64,000 bases of DNA from Xanthomonas sp. SI (GTDB taxonomy: Bacteria > Pseudomonadota > Gammaproteobacteria > Xanthomonadales > Xanthomonadaceae), in the NCBI RefSeq assembly GCF_014236855.1, contig NZ_CP051261.1, forward strand, positions 3,410,001 through 3,474,000, written 5' to 3'. Below the pieces are notes generated by a model. It searched no databases, was not told the origin of the DNA, and worked only from the letters and a program-made list of their open reading frames with translations. Both the position numbers and the translations under genes were made by a program. Of this stretch, positions 41,887 through 56,302 are shown in pieces. Position 1 is the stretch's first letter. Each line of letters opens with the position of its first letter.

Positions 41887-43620
41887 ATGAACAGGCATTA
41901 CGCGCAACGGAAACTCTCTCTGCTGTGGCTGGCCTTGGCTCCCGGACTGATGCTCGCCGCGACGGCGTCGGCACAGTCCGCAAGCACGGCGCCGGCGCAA
42001 GCGCCGAACGACGGCGCAGCGTCCGCCAGCCCGCAGGGCGGCAGCGACGGCGACACCGCAAGCTCGCGTTCCATCGCTGGCTATGGCACCGCGTTCGGCG
42101 GCGGCGCGCCGTACGCCACGCGCAGCAGTTGGGAAAACGCCGGTGGCGGCTATCTCAACACCCGCTTCGCCCCGGCCGAATGGCAGATCACTCCGTTCAA
42201 CGCGCCGCGGCTGAAGACCGCATGGACCTTCACCACCGCAGGCGACGTGTCCGCCACGCCGACCGTGCAGGGCAGCGCGCTGTACGTGCCCGACTGGGGC
42301 GGCCAGCTGTATCGCATCGACACCGCGCTGGGCAAGGCGGTGTGGCAGGTGAAACTGTCCGACTACACCGGCAACGCCGCCTCGCTGTCGCGCAACAGCC
42401 CGGCGATCGCGCGCGACAGCGTGCTGGTCGGCGACCAGGCCAGCGGCACCGTCATCGCCATCGACAAGAACACCGGCAAGCTGCTGTGGAAGACCGTGGT
42501 CGAAGCCAATGCGCAGGCACGCATCACCGCCTCGCCGGTGGTGTACGGCGATCGCGTCTACGTCGGCGTGTCCTCCGGCGACTGGGGCGGACTGACGCAC
42601 GGCTACAAATTCTCGTTCCGCGGTAGCGTGGCCGCGCTCGACCTGAAGACCGGCAAGCTGCTGTGGAGCTTCCGCACCGCGCCGGAGGGCTACACCGGCG
42701 CCTCGGTGTGGGGCACGTTGGCGCTCGACCCGCAACGGCAGCGCGTCTACGCCACCACCGGCAACAACTACTCGGTGCCGCTGGACGTGGCCAGCTGCGT
42801 CAAGAACGCCAATGGCGACAAGACCGCGCAACTAGCCTGCCTGGCGCCGGACAACTACGTGGACTCGGTGCTGGCGCTGGACATGCGCAGCGGCAAGCCG
42901 GTGTGGACGCGCCGCCTGCAGGGCGCCGATGCCTGGTCGCTATCGTGCCTGGTCGCGCCGACTGCCGGCGTGTGCCAGGAACCGCAGGGACCGGACTACG
43001 ACTTCAGCGGCGGCGGCGCCAACCTGTTCACCGCGATCCGCAACGGCAAGCGCCAGGCCCTGGTCGGCGCCGGGCAGAAGAGCGGCGTGTACTGGGCGTT
43101 CGACGCCGACAGCGGGCGCACCGTGTGGTCCACCCAGGTCGGTCCGGGCGGCACCGCCGGCGGCATCGAGTGGGGCTCGTCGGTGGATCCGCTCAAGTCG
43201 CGCGTGTACGTGGCCATCAACAACAACAACCACACCAGCTACACCCTCGCACCCGGCAACACCGAGACCTGGAACGCCGGCGCATGGGCGGCGCTGGACG
43301 CGGCCAGCGGCAAGATCCTGTGGCAGGTGAAGGTGCCGGGCATCGATCCGATCCAGACCACGTTCGGCGCCGGCGGCCGCGGCCCGCTCGCGTCCTCGCC
43401 CGGACTGGTCTACGCGGGCTCGATGTCCGGCGCGATGACCGTGCTCGACGCCGAGACCGGCAAGACCCTGTGGAGCTTCGATGCCGGCGGTTCGGTCTCC
43501 AGCGCGCCGGCCGTGGTGGACGGTGCGGTGTACTGGGGCGCGGGCTATAGCCGCTTCAACTTCGGCACCGGCGTGCACAAGCTGTACAAGTTCGTCCCGG
43601 CCAGCGCGCGCGGTCACTGA
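41887..43620 (+). CDS. Exported PQQ-dependent dehydrogenase-like beta-propeller protein
   Basis: A 577-residue protein with a signal peptide (LSLLWLALAPGLMLAATASA) and repeated tryptophan-docking blades such as GKLLWKT, GKLLWSF, GKPVWTRRL, GRTVWSTQV, GKILWQVKV and GKTLWSFDA. It resembles the polyvinyl-alcohol dehydrogenase/quinoprotein alcohol dehydrogenase group; no cytochrome c motif (CxxCH) is visible in it, so electron transfer would need a partner. Probable periplasmic oxidoreductase of unknown substrate. ATG 41887 is supported by GAAGGA. A strong terminator follows at 43656. Confidence 0.9.
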   Translation: MNRHYAQRKLSLLWLALAPGLMLAATASAQSASTAPAQAPNDGAASASPQGGSDGDTASSRSIAGYGTAFGGGAPYATRSSWENAGGGYLNTRFAPAEWQITPFNAPRLKTAWTFTTAGDVSATPTVQGSALYVPDWGGQLYRIDTALGKAVWQVKLSDYTGNAASLSRNSPAIARDSVLVGDQASGTVIAIDKNTGKLLWKTVVEANAQARITASPVVYGDRVYVGVSSGDWGGLTHGYKFSFRGSVAALDLKTGKLLWSFRTAPEGYTGASVWGTLALDPQRQRVYATTGNNYSVPLDVASCVKNANGDKTAQLACLAPDNYVDSVLALDMRSGKPVWTRRLQGADAWSLSCLVAPTAGVCQEPQGPDYDFSGGGANLFTAIRNGKRQALVGAGQKSGVYWAFDADSGRTVWSTQVGPGGTAGGIEWGSSVDPLKSRVYVAINNNNHTSYTLAPGNTETWNAGAWAALDAASGKILWQVKVPGIDPIQTTFGAGGRGPLASSPGLVYAGSMSGAMTVLDAETGKTLWSFDAGGSVSSAPAVVDGAVYWGAGYSRFNFGTGVHKLYKFVPASARGH

Positions 43621-43655
43621 TCGCGCGGCAGCGTCCCCGAGACAGGTGCGCACCG

Positions 43656-43689
43656 ACAGTCCTCCTGCGCATGCAGGAGGACTGTTTTT
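43656..43689 (+). terminator. Rho-independent terminator of the PQQ gene
   Basis: ACAGTCCTCCTGC, loop GCAT, GCAGGAGGACTGT: a perfect 13-bp stem followed by TTTT, 35 bases after the PQQ stop. Points to the plus strand. Confidence 0.92.
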
Positions 43690-43791
43690 GTAGACAATGC
43701 ATCCGCTGCGAGGCCGAAGGTCAGCCACCGGCGGCGCGACAGCGACGCTTCCATCACGCAGGCGATCGGCGCGCAGCCCAGCTGCCAGCCC

Positions 43792-44541
43792 TTACGAGCG
43801 CTTCTTTTTTTTCGCTTCCCGGCTTTCTTCGCCGGCAATCAGCGACCGCACGTCGTGGATGATGGTGAACATCGCCGCCTGCGCCTTGTCCCCGTCGCCG
43901 CTCTTGATCGCGTTCAGGACCCGCCGGTGCGCCGGGATGCTCGCCGTGTGCCCATGGATGCGGTTGGTGAACTGGATCGAAAAACTCAGTGCGGTGTTCA
44001 CCAGCTCGTGGAATTGCATGTAGAACGGATTGCCGGTCGCGTCGAGGATCGCGACATGGAAGGCCACGTCCGAGGACAGGTGATCGTCTTCGCCGCGGCC
44101 GGCCGCGATCATGCGTTGCAGCGCGTGCTCGATCTTGCCGATCGCCTCGGCATTGCCCTGCTGCGCGGCCAGCTTGGCCGCCATCGGCTCGATGCCCTGG
44201 CGCATTTCGGTGAACGAACGCAGCAGGCCGTGCGAGAACTTGCGCTCCAGCATCCAGCGCAGCACGTCCGGATCCAGCAGGCTCCAGGTCTGTTCGGGCC
44301 GGACCACGATGCCGCTGCGCGGACGCGCTGACAGCAGGCCCTTGGCGGTCAGCATCTTGATCGCCTCGCGGGTCACGCTGCGGCTGGTGGCATACGCCGA
44401 GGAGATCTCCGCCTCGGTGGGGAAACTCTGCAAACCATAAATTCCGGCCACGACATCGCGCCCCAGCGCATCGAGCAATTGCGAGCTAAGCGTCGTGCTT
44501 CCGAACTGTCGCGTCCCCCTTCCCAGATGGTGGGATTTCAT
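43792..44541 (-). CDS. GntR-family (FadR subfamily) transcription regulator
   Basis: A 249-residue regulator. The N-terminal winged HTH covers about 15-80 (SSQLLDALGRDVVAGIYGLQ, FPTEAEISSAYATSRSVTRE, LTAKGLLSARPRSGI). The C-terminal FCD domain (about 90-235) contains FHVAILDATGNPFYMQFHEL and HRRVLNAIKSGDGDKAQAAM, with histidines that bind a metal and sugar acid or organic acid. Lys-rich tail AKKKKRS. The gene is the last on the minus strand after the glycosidase genes, 243 bases away, so it is a likely regulator of that locus, of the facing PQQ gene or of both. Confidence 0.93.
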   Translation of the reverse strand: MKSHHLGRGTRQFGSTTLSSQLLDALGRDVVAGIYGLQSFPTEAEISSAYATSRSVTREAIKMLTAKGLLSARPRSGIVVRPEQTWSLLDPDVLRWMLERKFSHGLLRSFTEMRQGIEPMAAKLAAQQGNAEAIGKIEHALQRMIAAGRGEDDHLSSDVAFHVAILDATGNPFYMQFHELVNTALSFSIQFTNRIHGHTASIPAHRRVLNAIKSGDGDKAQAAMFTIIHDVRSLIAGEESREAKKKKRS

Positions 44542-44784
44542 TGCAGGCAGCCGTTTTTACAAGGAAAGATCGAGAGTAGCACGGCGATTTCGGCACGGAA
44601 GTCTTGATTTTTTCACGCCAAATCCGGTGGCCCGGGACATGCGCGGACACGTCCCGGACACCGGGCGGGCACGCGTGCCGCCGGCCGGCAAGCGCCTCAC
44701 CGCAGCCGTTCGCAAGCGCTCGCGCAGCGGGCGGTGCTGGGTGCGCAACACGCGCCTCGCCGTGCTGCGCCGCCCTGCCACCGC

Positions 44785-49700
<4,916 letters not shown>

Positions 49701-49708
<8 letters not shown>

Positions 49709-51335
49709 GCGCCGCCTGCATCAGCGTCACCATCAGGCTGCCGCCGCGTTCGGGCAAACGCAGTCCGAAATAGGTTTCGTCGCCGTTGAGCAGGCGCTCG
49801 CGCACCCAGCGCCCGTTGTCGAAATGCCCCTCTTCCACCGTGAGCAGCTGCGCCGTGCCGCGCGCACCGAGCTTTGCGGCGAACGCCAGGTTGGCGTTGG
49901 CGCCGGTGACCAGGAACCGTTCGGGCTCCACTTCGGCGACCAGCACGCGGCCGTTCGGCACCGCGTTGCCCTGCCCGCGCGGCCCGCCATAGCCGTCACG
50001 GACCTCGCCGAAGCGCACCGCGACATCCAGCTGCGAGAACGCCAGCGCCACGTTGGCGATGCCCTCCTCTTCCACCGCGGCCTGCACCCGCCCGGCATCG
50101 CGCAACGGCAGCAGGAACCGCGCCGCGTCGCGCAGCAGCCGGAAGTTGACGGCGACCGGATCCAGCGTCTCGCGGCCCTCGGCATCCAGGGCGAAGTCCT
50201 CACCGATGCCGAACTTGCCGATGCCCACCGCGAAGGGCCGCGCCAGCACCAGGAACATGTGCCGCGCATGCGCGGCCGACCCGCCGGTCTCCGGCACGAA
50301 CAAGGGATTGTCCGGGCGGTCGTAGGCCGCGGCGATGGCGGTATAGGGCGCGACGTTGGTGTCGTAGTTGTCCACGCCGACGACGTCGATCGCCGGCGCC
50401 AGCGCCTTCCACATCGGCAACAGCCAGGACACCGCGCCGCCGCTGGGCGAGGACAGGCCGGGCCGCAGCAGGCCGGGTTGCTCGCGCGGCCAGACGTTGA
50501 GGTACAGCGGCAGGTCGTAGGCGGCCTTGCCCGCCGCGGCGATCGCCTGGATGTAGCGCGCGGTGTGGTAGGCCATGAACGCCTCCGGTGCGCGCGCGCC
50601 GAATGCCGCGGTCCAATCGCCGCCTGCAGCGCCGGGCATGTCGGCCGGCACCTGGCTGGCGAACAGCGCCTGCGCGGCGGCGGAATGGTCGCGCTCGGCG
50701 CCGAGCGTGCCGGCCTCGTTCTCGACCTGCACCATCAGCACGGTGCGGCGCTTGCCGTCGATGTCGCGCAGGTGCCGCATCAGCGCCGCGAAGGCGCGCG
50801 CGTCGGCGTCGCGGCTGGCCGCGGCGACCGGCGACAGCGCGTCGATCGGGCGGCCATCGGCGTCGATGACGCGCGGGTAGCGCACGGGGTCGCGTTTCAC
50901 CCAGTCGGGGACGTAGGCCATGCCGCCGTTCTTCCAGGTGCCGAACCACAACAGCGCCAGCCGCACCTGTTGCCGCCGCGCCTCGGCGACCAGCCCGTCG
51001 ACCAGGCTGAAGTCGTAGCGGCCGGCGACCGGCTCCAGTTCCTGCCAGGACACCGGGACCATCACCGTGTTGCAGTGGCTGCGCACGATCGCCGCCTGCA
51101 ACTGCCGCAATTGCGCCGGGGTGCCGCTGCTGTTGTTGAGCTGCATGCCCAGCAGCAGCCACGGCATGCCATCCACGGTGAAACTGCGGCGGCCGTCGGC
51201 GGCGACGACGAAACGGCTGTCCTGCGCCTGCACCGCCATGGCCGGGACCAGGGCCAGGAGCAGCGCGATCGCGCCGCCGCGCAGGCAGCGCCAGACGCGC
51301 GTGCGGGCGGTGCTGTTGGTCGATGGCATCTGCAT
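49701..51335 (-). CDS. Exported GH35-like glycosidase with DUF5597 C-terminus
   Basis: A 544-residue clan GH-A enzyme. Signal peptide MPSTNSTARTRVWRCLRGGA then hydrophobic ALLLALVPAMAVQA. The barrel contains WLLLGMQLNNSSGTPAQL, LLWFGTWKNGGMAYVPDWVK, a probable acid/base LMVQVENEAGTLGAERDHS and a probable nucleophile LFVPETGGSAAHARHMF. The ~150 C-terminal residues fit DUF5597, found in beta-galactosidase-like proteins of carbohydrate loci. Expected activity: exo-beta-galactosidase or related. Starts at 51335 or 51329. Overlaps the next gene by 8 nt. Confidence 0.87.
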
Positions 51336-51384
51336 GGCGTGCGTGCTGTCTCCGGGTCGGGTCGGTGTGGTTGCCTGCAGACGC

Positions 51385-52950
51385 TCAGGTCGCGGCGCAG
51401 TGTGCGCGGACGAAGTCGGCGTGCGTCGGCATCCGCTCCACCGCCATCGCCGCCGCCGCGGCGACGCGTTGCAGCCGCGCGGCGCCCTCCGCGGCCGGCA
51501 TCGCCGCCGCCAGCGGATCGAATCCGTGCACGCGCAGGCCCTGCCCCTCCATCACCGCCAGCCAGCTGGTCTTGCTGAAGAGTTCGTCGGCCTCGCGGAA
51601 CACCCGGCCCGATTGCGCGAAGACCTGCAGGCGTTCGGCCAGGCTGTCGGGGATCGGCATCGTGCGCGCACGCTCCCAGTACGCGCCGGGCCGCGCGGTG
51701 ACGTGGAAGTGCAGAATGATGAAGTCGCGGATGCTGTCGAATTCCTGCGCCATCAGCCGGTTGTAGCGGCGGATGTCGGCCGGGTTGCCGGCACGGTCGG
51801 GCAGCATCTCCAGGAAGCGGGCGATGCCGGCCTGGATCAGGTGGATGCTGGTCGATTCCAGCGGCTCCAGGAACCCCGCCGCCAGCCCCAGCGCCAGGCA
51901 ATTGCCGGACCAGAAGCGTTCGCGCCGGCCGGCACGGAAGCGCAGCGTGCGCGGCTCCGCCAGGGCCTTCCCGTCCAGGTTGGCCAGCAGCGTCGCGGCG
52001 GCGGCATCGTCGGACAGATGTTCGCTCGAATAGACGTAACCGTTGCCGGTGCGATGCTGCAGCGGAATCCGCCATTGCCAGCCCGCCTCGCGTGCGGTCG
52101 ATCGGGTGTAAGGCGTGAACGCCGGCGAGCGCTCCGATGGCACCGCCACCGCGCGGTCGTTGAACAGCCAATGCGACCAGTCGACGAACCCGGCATCGGG
52201 CGCGTCCGCGATCAGCAGGCTACGAAAGCCGGAGCAGTCGATGAAGAAATCGGCATCGATGCGCGTGCCGGACTCGAGCACGAGCGCGGCGATGCCGCCG
52301 TCGGGCGCACGCCGCAGCACCTGCTCGACCTTGCCCTCCAGCCGCGTCACGCCGCGGCTCTCGGCGTACTCGCGCAACAGACGCGCATACAGCGAGGCGT
52401 CGAAATGGAAGGCGTAGCCCAGCCGCGACAGCAAGGCATCGCCTTGCTGCGGCCGCATGAAGCGCCCGCGCATCGCCGCCAGGGTATTGAGCGAATACGC
52501 CGCCAACGGCGCGGCCTGGCCGCTGCGGTGCATGCGCCGCCACAGGCCGTCGAACGGCACGGTGCCGAAGTCGAGGCCATAGGTGCCGAATGGATGGAAA
52601 TAGCGCTGTCCCGGCTGCAGCCAGTCGACGAATTCGATGCCCAGCTTGAAACTGCCCTGGGTGGCGCGCAGGAACGCGTTTTCGTCGATGCCGAGCAAGG
52701 CGTTGAACAGCGCGATCGGCGGAATCGTCGCCTCGCCCACCCCGACCGTGCCGATCGCCTCGGACTCGACCAGAGTGATACGCGTGGCGCTTGCGCCGAG
52801 CACGCGCACCAGGGCCGCCGCGGCCATCCAGCCCGCCGTGCCACCGCCGACGATCGCGATGTGGCGCAACGGCTCGCCGGCACTCACGTCCGTTGCCACC
52901 GGCACCGCTGCGCTACCCAGCGTGATCCCATCTTCATCGGTCCCTTGCAT
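51385..52950 (-). CDS. Flavin-dependent tryptophan-halogenase-like protein
   Basis: A 521-residue flavoprotein of the tryptophan 7-halogenase family. The two defining motifs are intact: GxGxxG in RHIAIVGGGTAGWMAAAALV and WxWxIP in EAGWQWRIPLQHR. Also typical are VGVGEATIPPIALFNALLGI, FKLGIEFVDWLQPGQRYFHP and FLEPLESTSIHLIQAGIARF. Genes of this family occur repeatedly beside TonB receptors in carbohydrate loci of Xanthomonas and Caulobacter relatives, where true halogenation has not been shown to my knowledge. Start ATG 52950 is likely; an in-frame ATG at 52977 adds nine residues. It lies between the receptor and the glycosidases. Confidence 0.9.
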   Translation of the reverse strand: MQGTDEDGITLGSAAVPVATDVSAGEPLRHIAIVGGGTAGWMAAAALVRVLGASATRITLVESEAIGTVGVGEATIPPIALFNALLGIDENAFLRATQGSFKLGIEFVDWLQPGQRYFHPFGTYGLDFGTVPFDGLWRRMHRSGQAAPLAAYSLNTLAAMRGRFMRPQQGDALLSRLGYAFHFDASLYARLLREYAESRGVTRLEGKVEQVLRRAPDGGIAALVLESGTRIDADFFIDCSGFRSLLIADAPDAGFVDWSHWLFNDRAVAVPSERSPAFTPYTRSTAREAGWQWRIPLQHRTGNGYVYSSEHLSDDAAAATLLANLDGKALAEPRTLRFRAGRRERFWSGNCLALGLAAGFLEPLESTSIHLIQAGIARFLEMLPDRAGNPADIRRYNRLMAQEFDSIRDFIILHFHVTARPGAYWERARTMPIPDSLAERLQVFAQSGRVFREADELFSKTSWLAVMEGQGLRVHGFDPLAAAMPAAEGAARLQRVAAAAAMAVERMPTHADFVRAHCAAT

Positions 52951-53032
52951 GACATCGATCGCAGGTGCCCGGCCCATGCAGGCATGGGCCGGATGCGGTC
53001 CGCTTCGATCGCCGAAGCGGACCCCCAGCGCA

Positions 53033-55849
53033 TCAGTACGTGACCCGTGCCGAGAAGCCGTAGCGCCGGTCGTTGAGTTCGTACCGCAACGGCGCGCTCG
53101 CCGTGCCGATGTAGATCTCGTTCATGCGGTTGTTCAAGTTCACCGCGTCGAACGACAGCGCGACGTGCTCGTTGACGTTGTAGCTGACCGAGGCATCCAG
53201 CGATGCGTAGGGCTTCTGGTATTGCGGAATGCCGTTGGCGCCGCTGCCCTGGGTGGTGTCCAGATATTCGCCACGCCAGCTCCAGGCCAGGCGCGCGGTG
53301 ATGGGGCCCTTCTCGTACAGGGCCACTGCGTTGTAGCTGTGCTTGGACAACTTCTCCAGCGGCACCGTGGCCGGGATGTCGGAGCCGGCGGTGGCGAAGG
53401 GATTGGACACGCTGCTGTCCACATAGGTGTAGTTGAACTGGAACCCCAGGCCGCTCAGCCAACCGGGCAGGAAATCGTAGAACTGCTGGTAGGCGAATTC
53501 GGCGCCGCGGATGGTGCCGTTACCGGTGTTGAGCGAAGTGCTGATGTCGTAATCCAGGCCGTTGTAGTTGCGCACCACGGTGCCGCTGGCCAGGAAGCCA
53601 TTCACCTTCTTGTAGAACAGGCCGGCGGTGAGCGAGCCGGCAGGAGCGAAGTACCACTCCAGCGTCGCATCGTAGTTGTCCGACTGGACCGGGCGCAGGA
53701 ACGGATTGCCCGAGGAGCCGCCGGGCCGCCCGGTGATCGGATTGAGCTGGCTCGACGCGCCCAGCGAGACGTTGGTCGACATCTGGTCGAAATTGGGCCG
53801 CGCGATCAGCTGCGAATAGGCCAGGCGCGCCTGCAGGGTGTCGCTCAGGTGCGCGCGCAGGTTGAAGCTGGGCAGCACGTCGTTGTAGGTGCGTTCGACC
53901 GACAGCGGGGTAATGCCGCCGCCGTCCAGGAACACCGCGCCGTCAGAGCCGGTGGTGGTCTTGAGCAGGCGCACGCCGATGTTGCCGTCCAGGCGCAGCC
54001 CGGCGATCTCGGTGTCGTAGTCGGCGGCGAAATAGCCGGCCCAGGTCTTTTCGGTCTGGTGGTTGAGGTCGCTCGGCTTGAACGCGGTCTGCGGCGCGAA
54101 GCCGAACAGCGCCTCGGTGCGCGTGGTGCGGTCGAACAGCCCGCCGCCGCTGGCGAACTCCGGATACAGCACGCCGCCGGTCAGGGTCTTGCCGTCGAAG
54201 AAGTCCGGCGACGGCCCATTGCGCACCAGTTCCGGATGCGCCGAGACCGACGGATAGACCAGGCTCGTGGCGCAGTTGGGATCGGGTCCGTCCACGCCCA
54301 GGCAGGCCGCGTTCCAGGTGCCGCGCAGGTCGATGCTGCTGTCGGCGTAGCGCACGCCGGCGCTGAGCTTGGTGAAAAAACCGCCTTCGGTGAAATATTC
54401 CAGGTCCGATTGCAGCGCCAGCTGGTCGGCGTCGTTGCGGGTCAGCGCATCGGCGATATAGCTGGCGGCATAGTTGTTGGGATCGCTCAGCAACGCCGGA
54501 TCGCGCACGTTGAAGCGCGGGTTGCCGCCGCGCAGGTCGAAGTCGACGATCGAGCGGTTGAGCGCGTTGCTGCTGTCCTCCGAGGCGCGGTCGTAGAGCG
54601 AGACGACGAAGCCGTTGCGGTCGGCATCGTAGGACGAGGTGAGGTATTGCGCGTCGAACGTCACCGCCAGCTTGTCGCTGGGATTCCAACGCAGATTGAG
54701 GCTGTAGTTGGTATTGGTCGAGGTGAGATCCTGGTCGTATCGCGCCGACTCGAACATCTGGTTGTCCAGCGCGCCCGAGGTCGCGTAGCCGTTCTTGTCG
54801 AAGGTGAAGTCCGCGCCCGCCAACGGCGACGCCGCCTCGCGTCGGTTGGCCTGATAGAAGTACTTGCCCTGCCGGTAGAAGTCGTAGGTCGTGCGCAGGA
54901 ACTGCCCGGTGACCAGCACCGTATCGGACGGCTTCCACTGCAGCGCGGCCGCCGTTCCCAGGCGCTTGCGGTCGCCGCCGTCGTCGTAGATCTGGAAGCC
55001 GGAGGGAATCTGCGCGCCGCTCGGCGCGCCGGCGATGACGCCGTCCGGCACCGCCACGAACGGGCCGGTCAGGATGCCGTCCTGGCGATAGCTGGAGCGG
55101 CCATAGCCGACGTTGAACAGCACGCCGATCTCGCCGGCGTCGGTGTCGAAGCGGTCGCTGTACAGGCCCGAGGCCGATCCGCCGGTCTTGTCGGCGCGGT
55201 CGTAGTAGTTGCCTTTGACGGTGGCGCTGAGGACCCGGCCGGGCGCATCGAACGGCAGCCGGGTGCGCAGGTTCACTACGCCGCCGACACCGCCCTCGAT
55301 GATGTTCGCAGGCGGATTCTTGTAGACGTCGATACCGGACAGCAGCTCCGGCGGAATGCCTTCCAGGTCCAGGGTGCGGCCGCCGGAAGCGGAAAACGTA
55401 TCGCGCCCGTCCAGGAAGTTGCGCACCTGGGTCAGGCCGCGCACGGTGACCGCCGGCTGCGTGCGGTGATCGAAATCGGTGGCGCCTTCGCCGTAACGGC
55501 GCTGGATCTGCACGCCGGTGATGCGCTGCAGCGCTTCCACCGTGTTCGCATCCGGCAGCTTGCCGATGTCCTGGGCCTGCACCGAATCCACGACCTGTGT
55601 CGCGTCCTGCTTGATCGCCTGCGCCGAGCGCAGGCTTTCGCGCACGCCGGTGACCGAGATGCTGTCCAGCGTCTTGACGTCGCCGCTGGCCGGCTGCGCA
55701 GCGGCATCCTGCCCGCCCTGCTCGGCAGGCGCGGTGGGCGTGGCCTGTGCCCACGCCAGGACCGGCGTCAGCATCGCCAGGCCCAGGGCGCTGGCGAGGG
55801 GATTCCTGTGCTTCGGGTACTTACGCTTGAAGGGCGCACGGCTTGTCAT
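53033..55849 (-). CDS. TonB-dependent outer membrane receptor
   Basis: A 938-residue receptor of the large Xanthomonas/Caulobacter TonB-dependent class. A basic N-terminus and signal segment (ALGLAMLTPVLAWAQ) are followed by a TonB-box-like LDSISVTGVRESLRSAQAIK, the plug domain (SVQAQDIGKLPDANTVEALQ, RITGVQIQRRYGEGATDFDH) and the 22-strand barrel (about 200-938), ending NDRRYGFSARVTY with an aromatic terminus as expected. Start 55849 has GGAG before it. It is first in the minus-strand operon and probably takes up the oligosaccharide released by the glycosidases. Confidence 0.94.
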   Translation of the reverse strand: MTSRAPFKRKYPKHRNPLASALGLAMLTPVLAWAQATPTAPAEQGGQDAAAQPASGDVKTLDSISVTGVRESLRSAQAIKQDATQVVDSVQAQDIGKLPDANTVEALQRITGVQIQRRYGEGATDFDHRTQPAVTVRGLTQVRNFLDGRDTFSASGGRTLDLEGIPPELLSGIDVYKNPPANIIEGGVGGVVNLRTRLPFDAPGRVLSATVKGNYYDRADKTGGSASGLYSDRFDTDAGEIGVLFNVGYGRSSYRQDGILTGPFVAVPDGVIAGAPSGAQIPSGFQIYDDGGDRKRLGTAAALQWKPSDTVLVTGQFLRTTYDFYRQGKYFYQANRREAASPLAGADFTFDKNGYATSGALDNQMFESARYDQDLTSTNTNYSLNLRWNPSDKLAVTFDAQYLTSSYDADRNGFVVSLYDRASEDSSNALNRSIVDFDLRGGNPRFNVRDPALLSDPNNYAASYIADALTRNDADQLALQSDLEYFTEGGFFTKLSAGVRYADSSIDLRGTWNAACLGVDGPDPNCATSLVYPSVSAHPELVRNGPSPDFFDGKTLTGGVLYPEFASGGGLFDRTTRTEALFGFAPQTAFKPSDLNHQTEKTWAGYFAADYDTEIAGLRLDGNIGVRLLKTTTGSDGAVFLDGGGITPLSVERTYNDVLPSFNLRAHLSDTLQARLAYSQLIARPNFDQMSTNVSLGASSQLNPITGRPGGSSGNPFLRPVQSDNYDATLEWYFAPAGSLTAGLFYKKVNGFLASGTVVRNYNGLDYDISTSLNTGNGTIRGAEFAYQQFYDFLPGWLSGLGFQFNYTYVDSSVSNPFATAGSDIPATVPLEKLSKHSYNAVALYEKGPITARLAWSWRGEYLDTTQGSGANGIPQYQKPYASLDASVSYNVNEHVALSFDAVNLNNRMNEIYIGTASAPLRYELNDRRYGFSARVTY

Positions 55850-56302
55850 TCGAACTCTCTCCGGTACTGACGAAATTGACCTGCGTATCGAAACCGACAT
55901 CGGCCTTGAAGCTGCGCGCGATGGACAGCGAAGTTCGTGCCGGTGATGGCGACAACTACAGCGACAGCAAGCAGTGTTTTCCAGCTATGTTCATATTTAT
56001 ATGACAATTAGAGAGGGCGCACGTTGCGTCGCAACATGACCTCAGCGCCTGCGGTCGCAACGCTGCGCACTTGTGATGCCGGCCTTTGGCGCCCGCACGC
56101 CAGCGCTGACACCGGTTGTAGATGCGTGCGACGGCGCATCGCAACGACGCACCTGTCTACGAAATCGGCCACGTACGCGTGACGTCGCGCACGCAATCGC
56201 CGAGTCGGCGCCCGTAGCCTCGGCATGCACCTTGGAAGTGGGTGCAACGGCATCCGGTCCCCTGCCGGATGGTCCTGTCGTCTTCTAGCAGAAGGAAGAT
56301 CC
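55850..56302. other. Divergent promoter region of the TonB receptor and the protease (453 bp)
   Basis: No gene seen. It contains an AT-rich stretch around 55970-56015 that stands out in this GC-rich window and includes the TCATATTTATATGA inverted repeat. Right part: GAAGGAAG ribosome site of the protease. Confidence 0.6.
55991..56004. promoter_or_regulatory. TCATAT-TT-ATATGA inverted repeat near the receptor promoter
   Basis: Six-base arms with a 2-bp spacer, about 140 bases upstream of the TonB receptor start, within the only AT-rich stretch of the region. The layout fits a regulator operator overlapping a promoter; the GntR gene of the locus is a candidate binder, but this is inference. 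Confidence 0.4.

Noticed and set aside
52637..55870. 1077-residue plus-strand frame opposite the TonB receptor
   Set aside because: Antisense to the receptor, which has plug and barrel motifs; the plus frame is a GC artefact.
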